From Alphaproteobacteria bacterium (GTDB lineage Bacteria; Pseudomonadota; Alphaproteobacteria; Zavarziniales; Zavarziniaceae), in assembly GCA_021774355.1 (NCBI GenBank), contig JAJFJE010000070.1, forward strand, positions 1-5,833: DNA of 5,833 nt, in the 5' to 3' direction. The translations under genes and the position numbers were made by a program. Below are positions 3,616 through 5,833 of this stretch, in pieces. The notes below the pieces were generated by a model. The model did not search any database and was not told where the DNA came from. It was given only the letters and a program-made list of their open reading frames with translations. Position 1 is the stretch's first letter, and each line of letters begins with the position of its first letter.

Positions 3616-4617
3616 TTACAGGAACTTGACCAGGGACAGGTTAGCCAGGCTGGCGGTGACCCGATAGGTCGCTTCGAGCTGGGTCTGCACGGCCGTCAGG
3701 CGGACGGCGATGTCGGCCGGGTCGACCCCGGTGATGCCCTCTTCCGCGTTGCCCAGGAGATTGATCGCCGACTGGTGGAGGTCGCGGGCCGCGCTGAACG
3801 CCTTCTGGTCGGTCGCGATCCGTGCGGACAGGGCGCGGATGCCGTCCTGGGCGGCGGTCAGGGTGCCCCGGGCGGCTGCGGAATAGCTCTGATAGGCGGC
3901 ATCGGCGCTGGCGGCATCGGGCGCCGCCGCGGCCTGATCGAGCGCGGCACGGGCCAGGCGCAGACCCTGTACCAGGTCCTGCAGGGCCGGATCATTGGCG
4001 GTCAGGCCGGCATCGACGCCGCGGCCATCCGCCACCGCCACCCGATCGGTGGTCCAGGCGGCCTGATCGGCCGCAGGCAGGGGCTGGGCGCCGCTGTGAT
4101 AGGGCGGCAGGTCGGGCGCCGTGACACGGGCCGTCGCCGGCGGCACCGGCAGCGCCACCGGCCCCAGGCTGCGCAGATCGGCGACCGGCGCCGTATCGTA
4201 ATTGCGCCCGGCATAGAGGTAGCGGTCGCCCAGCCTTTCGTTCATCAGGCTGGTCAACTCGTTCAGGGCATTGTCGATCTGGGTGCCCAGGGCGACCTTG
4301 TCCGCGGCGTCATAGCTGGCCTGGCCGGCCAGGGCGCCCGCGATATCCTTGGCGATCCCGCCCATGCGGCCAAGCGTGGCGTTATAGGCGTCGAGCCGCG
4401 GACTGGCCAGGTCGATCGCCTTGACATAGCCGGTCCGGCGGCTGGTCTCGGCGCGCAGGTCGAGCAGACGGCCCTGATCGGCCGGCCGATAATCGGCCAG
4501 ATCGCGGGACTTGACGCCGCTCGAGAGCTGCTCGTTGAGCGTGACGAAGCTGTTCTGGCTGCGATGGATATTGGCCAGGGTCGCCTGCTGGAGCGCCAGG
4601 GTCGCGATTGCCGTCAT
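3616..4617 (-). CDS. flgL: Hook-filament junction protein FlgL (HAP3)
   Basis: FlgL is the second junction layer between the hook and the filament, placed outside the cell after export and just below the first flagellin. The 333-residue length is normal. Residues 1-140 are flagellin-like helices (FVTLNEQLSSGVKSRDLADY at 24-43), ending in the FlgL hallmark GDRYLYAG.N.DTAPV at 130-145. Residues about 146-225 form a Pro/Ala-rich insert domain with GVDAGLTANDPALQDLVQGL, and the C-terminal helices end in QTQLEATYRVTASLANLSLV with KFL last, the usual FlgL terminus. The ATG lies 3 nt after the flgK stop, and its Shine-Dalgarno (GAGG) lies in the last codons of flgK, so translational coupling is likely. 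The low-similarity middle is usual for the family. The flagellin-like ends alone might mislead, but the YLYAG motif and the flgK neighbour decide it. Confidence 0.92.
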   Translation of the reverse strand: MTAIATLALQQATLANIHRSQNSFVTLNEQLSSGVKSRDLADYRPADQGRLLDLRAETSRRTGYVKAIDLASPRLDAYNATLGRMGGIAKDIAGALAGQASYDAADKVALGTQIDNALNELTSLMNERLGDRYLYAGRNYDTAPVADLRSLGPVALPVPPATARVTAPDLPPYHSGAQPLPAADQAAWTTDRVAVADGRGVDAGLTANDPALQDLVQGLRLARAALDQAAAAPDAASADAAYQSYSAAARGTLTAAQDGIRALSARIATDQKAFSAARDLHQSAINLLGNAEEGITGVDPADIAVRLTAVQTQLEATYRVTASLANLSLVKFL

Positions 4618-4620
4618 GGC

Positions 4621-5833
4621 CTACCTCACCACGTTGAAGAGCTGATCGAACATCTGGTTGACGATGGTGATGACCCGGGCCGAGGCGGAATAGGCATTCT
4701 GCAAGAGTTGCAGATTGGCCAGTTCCTGGTCGAGATCGACGCCGGTGGCAGCGGTCAGCCGGCGGTCCGCCTCGTCCCGGGTGGCGGCCGACAGGTCGGC
4801 CCGCTGGGACAGATTGCCGGCGTCGCTGGTCAGCGCGGCGGTGATACCGTTGGCGAGACCGGAATAGTCCCGCCCGGCCAGGGTCAGGCCACCGGCCGAA
4901 AGGCTGCGCCCGGCCGCGGTCAACTGGCCGACCACCGGGGCGATGGCGGCGCTCTTGAGCCGGGCCGTGCCGTCGAGCAGCGCCGGATTGACGCTCAGCG
5001 TAACCGATGGCGTTCCGGTCGCGACGAACAGGCCGGCGGCCAGTTCGCCCGGCGCGGTGGGCAGGGTCGGATCGTCATAGGCATCGGCCAGGGTGGTCGG
5101 CGGGACGCTGCCGGTGGTCGCCGTGAACTGGCTGGCGAAAGCGTCCAGCCGGCCGCGCAACCCGGCGATGACCGCCCGCCCCGCCTCGGCCCCGCCGCTT
5201 GCCGGCAGGGGTGCCCGCAGGGCCAGCAGTCCGGCCAGGCGGCCGCCCCGGATACTGTCCTGCAAGGGCGTCGGGTCGCCGGCGCGGGTCAGGTCGGTGC
5301 CGTCATAGGACAGCCGGGTCGCGGTCTGGTCGACCAGGGTCAGGCCACCGGCCGAATAGACCGCGACGCTGCCGTCGCCGCGTGGGATCGGCTTCACGTC
5401 GATCAGCTCGGCCAGCGCCTTCAGGCCGGCATCCCGCTGGTCCTCCAGCTCCACGGTGTCGCCGGACGCCTGGCGGCCGGCGGTGATCCGGTGGTTGAGG
5501 TCGGCGATCCGGGCGAGCAAGCCGTTGATCTGGTCGACGGTGCCGCCGGTGTCGTCGGCGATCCGCCGGTCGAGGCTGTCCACCCCCGCGGCCAGGTCAT
5601 TGACCGTGCGGGCCAGGCTGTCGGCCTTGGCGATCGCCTCGCTTTGCGCTTCCGCCTGGTCGGGCACCGCCTGCAGGGCGGTCCAGGCACCGACCAGATC
5701 CTCCGCCGCGGTGGCCAGGCGGGCGCTGCCGTCATTGCCGCCGAACAGCTGACTGGCCGAGGCCAGATAGTCCGACTGGACCTGATTGCGGCCGGCCAGG
5801 GCCTGGTAGGCATAGAGGTCGGCGGCCAGGGCC
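4621..5833 (-). CDS. flgK: Hook-associated protein FlgK (HAP1), C-terminal 403 residues; 5' end outside window
   Basis: FlgK is the first junction layer on the distal end of the hook. The frame is open to the right edge of the window, so the N-terminal D0 helix and the real start are missing; the GTG at 5667 is internal. Just inside the edge is SQLFGGNDGSARLATAAEDLVGAW-type sequence, then the FlgK D1 signature with VDQINGLLARIADLNHRITAG, a VELEDQRDAGLKALAELIDV segment and DGSVAVYSAGGLTLVDQ. A variable middle domain follows. The C-terminus (GVDLDQELANLQLLQNAYSA then ARVITIVNQMFDQLFNVV) is the canonical FlgK ending. The gene is followed at 3 nt by flgL, the usual order. Nothing is missing from the visible part, and the identification is secure. 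Confidence 0.95.
   Translation of the reverse strand, partial: ALAADLYAYQALAGRNQVQSDYLASASQLFGGNDGSARLATAAEDLVGAWTALQAVPDQAEAQSEAIAKADSLARTVNDLAAGVDSLDRRIADDTGGTVDQINGLLARIADLNHRITAGRQASGDTVELEDQRDAGLKALAELIDVKPIPRGDGSVAVYSAGGLTLVDQTATRLSYDGTDLTRAGDPTPLQDSIRGGRLAGLLALRAPLPASGGAEAGRAVIAGLRGRLDAFASQFTATTGSVPPTTLADAYDDPTLPTAPGELAAGLFVATGTPSVTLSVNPALLDGTARLKSAAIAPVVGQLTAAGRSLSAGGLTLAGRDYSGLANGITAALTSDAGNLSQRADLSAATRDEADRRLTAATGVDLDQELANLQLLQNAYSASARVITIVNQMFDQLFNVVR

Noticed and set aside
5665..5667. GTG as the start codon of the right-hand gene
   Set aside because: The same frame continues open to the window edge with good FlgK sequence, so this GTG is an internal valine.

Overview
The window is a flagellar filament and hook-filament junction locus from a very GC-rich (about two thirds G+C by eye) alphaproteobacterium. 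Three things point there: a FlaF-type gene directly behind the flagellin gene (FlaF is an alphaproteobacterial flagellin-biogenesis family), the short alphaproteobacterial type of flagellin, and intergenic palindromes whose reverse reading gives the 'MTGLDPVIHV' peptide that I know from memory in alphaproteobacterial genomes. A Rhodospirillales-like host is my best guess; genus and species cannot be read from the sequence.

Layout, left to right. (1) 1-1178, plus strand: the last 44 codons of an unidentified gene, then after 8 nt a complete gene for an unrecognised 344-residue protein. Both show weak, helix-level similarity to flagellin C-termini. (2) 1179-1332: a convergent gap with GC-rich hairpins. 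(3) 1333-2597, minus strand: flagellin followed after 23 nt by flaF, read as one unit. (4) 2598-2885: a divergent control region of 288 bp. It carries a sigma-54-type -24/-12 element facing flagellin, a second weaker one facing flaG, a CGGCA-N5-TGCCG palindrome and a 10-bp inverted repeat that could be activator sites, and an AT-rich island between enhancer and promoter. (5) 2886-3266, plus strand: a FlaG-family gene. (6) 3267-3615: a convergent gap filled by two tandem 117-bp REP/BIME-like palindromic units, 114/117 identical. (7) 3616-5833, minus strand: flgK (5' end outside the window) followed by flgL with a 3-nt gap.

How the genes fit together: FlgK and FlgL form the two junction zones between hook and filament. 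Flagellin polymerises on them. FlaF helps production or export of flagellin, and FlaG-family proteins influence filament properties. The sigma-54-type promoters for flagellin and flaG suggest late expression under an FlbD/NtrC-type activator, as in Caulobacter. The two plus-strand genes at the left edge are the least explained content. No RNA genes, CRISPR arrays, insertion sequences or transposases were seen.
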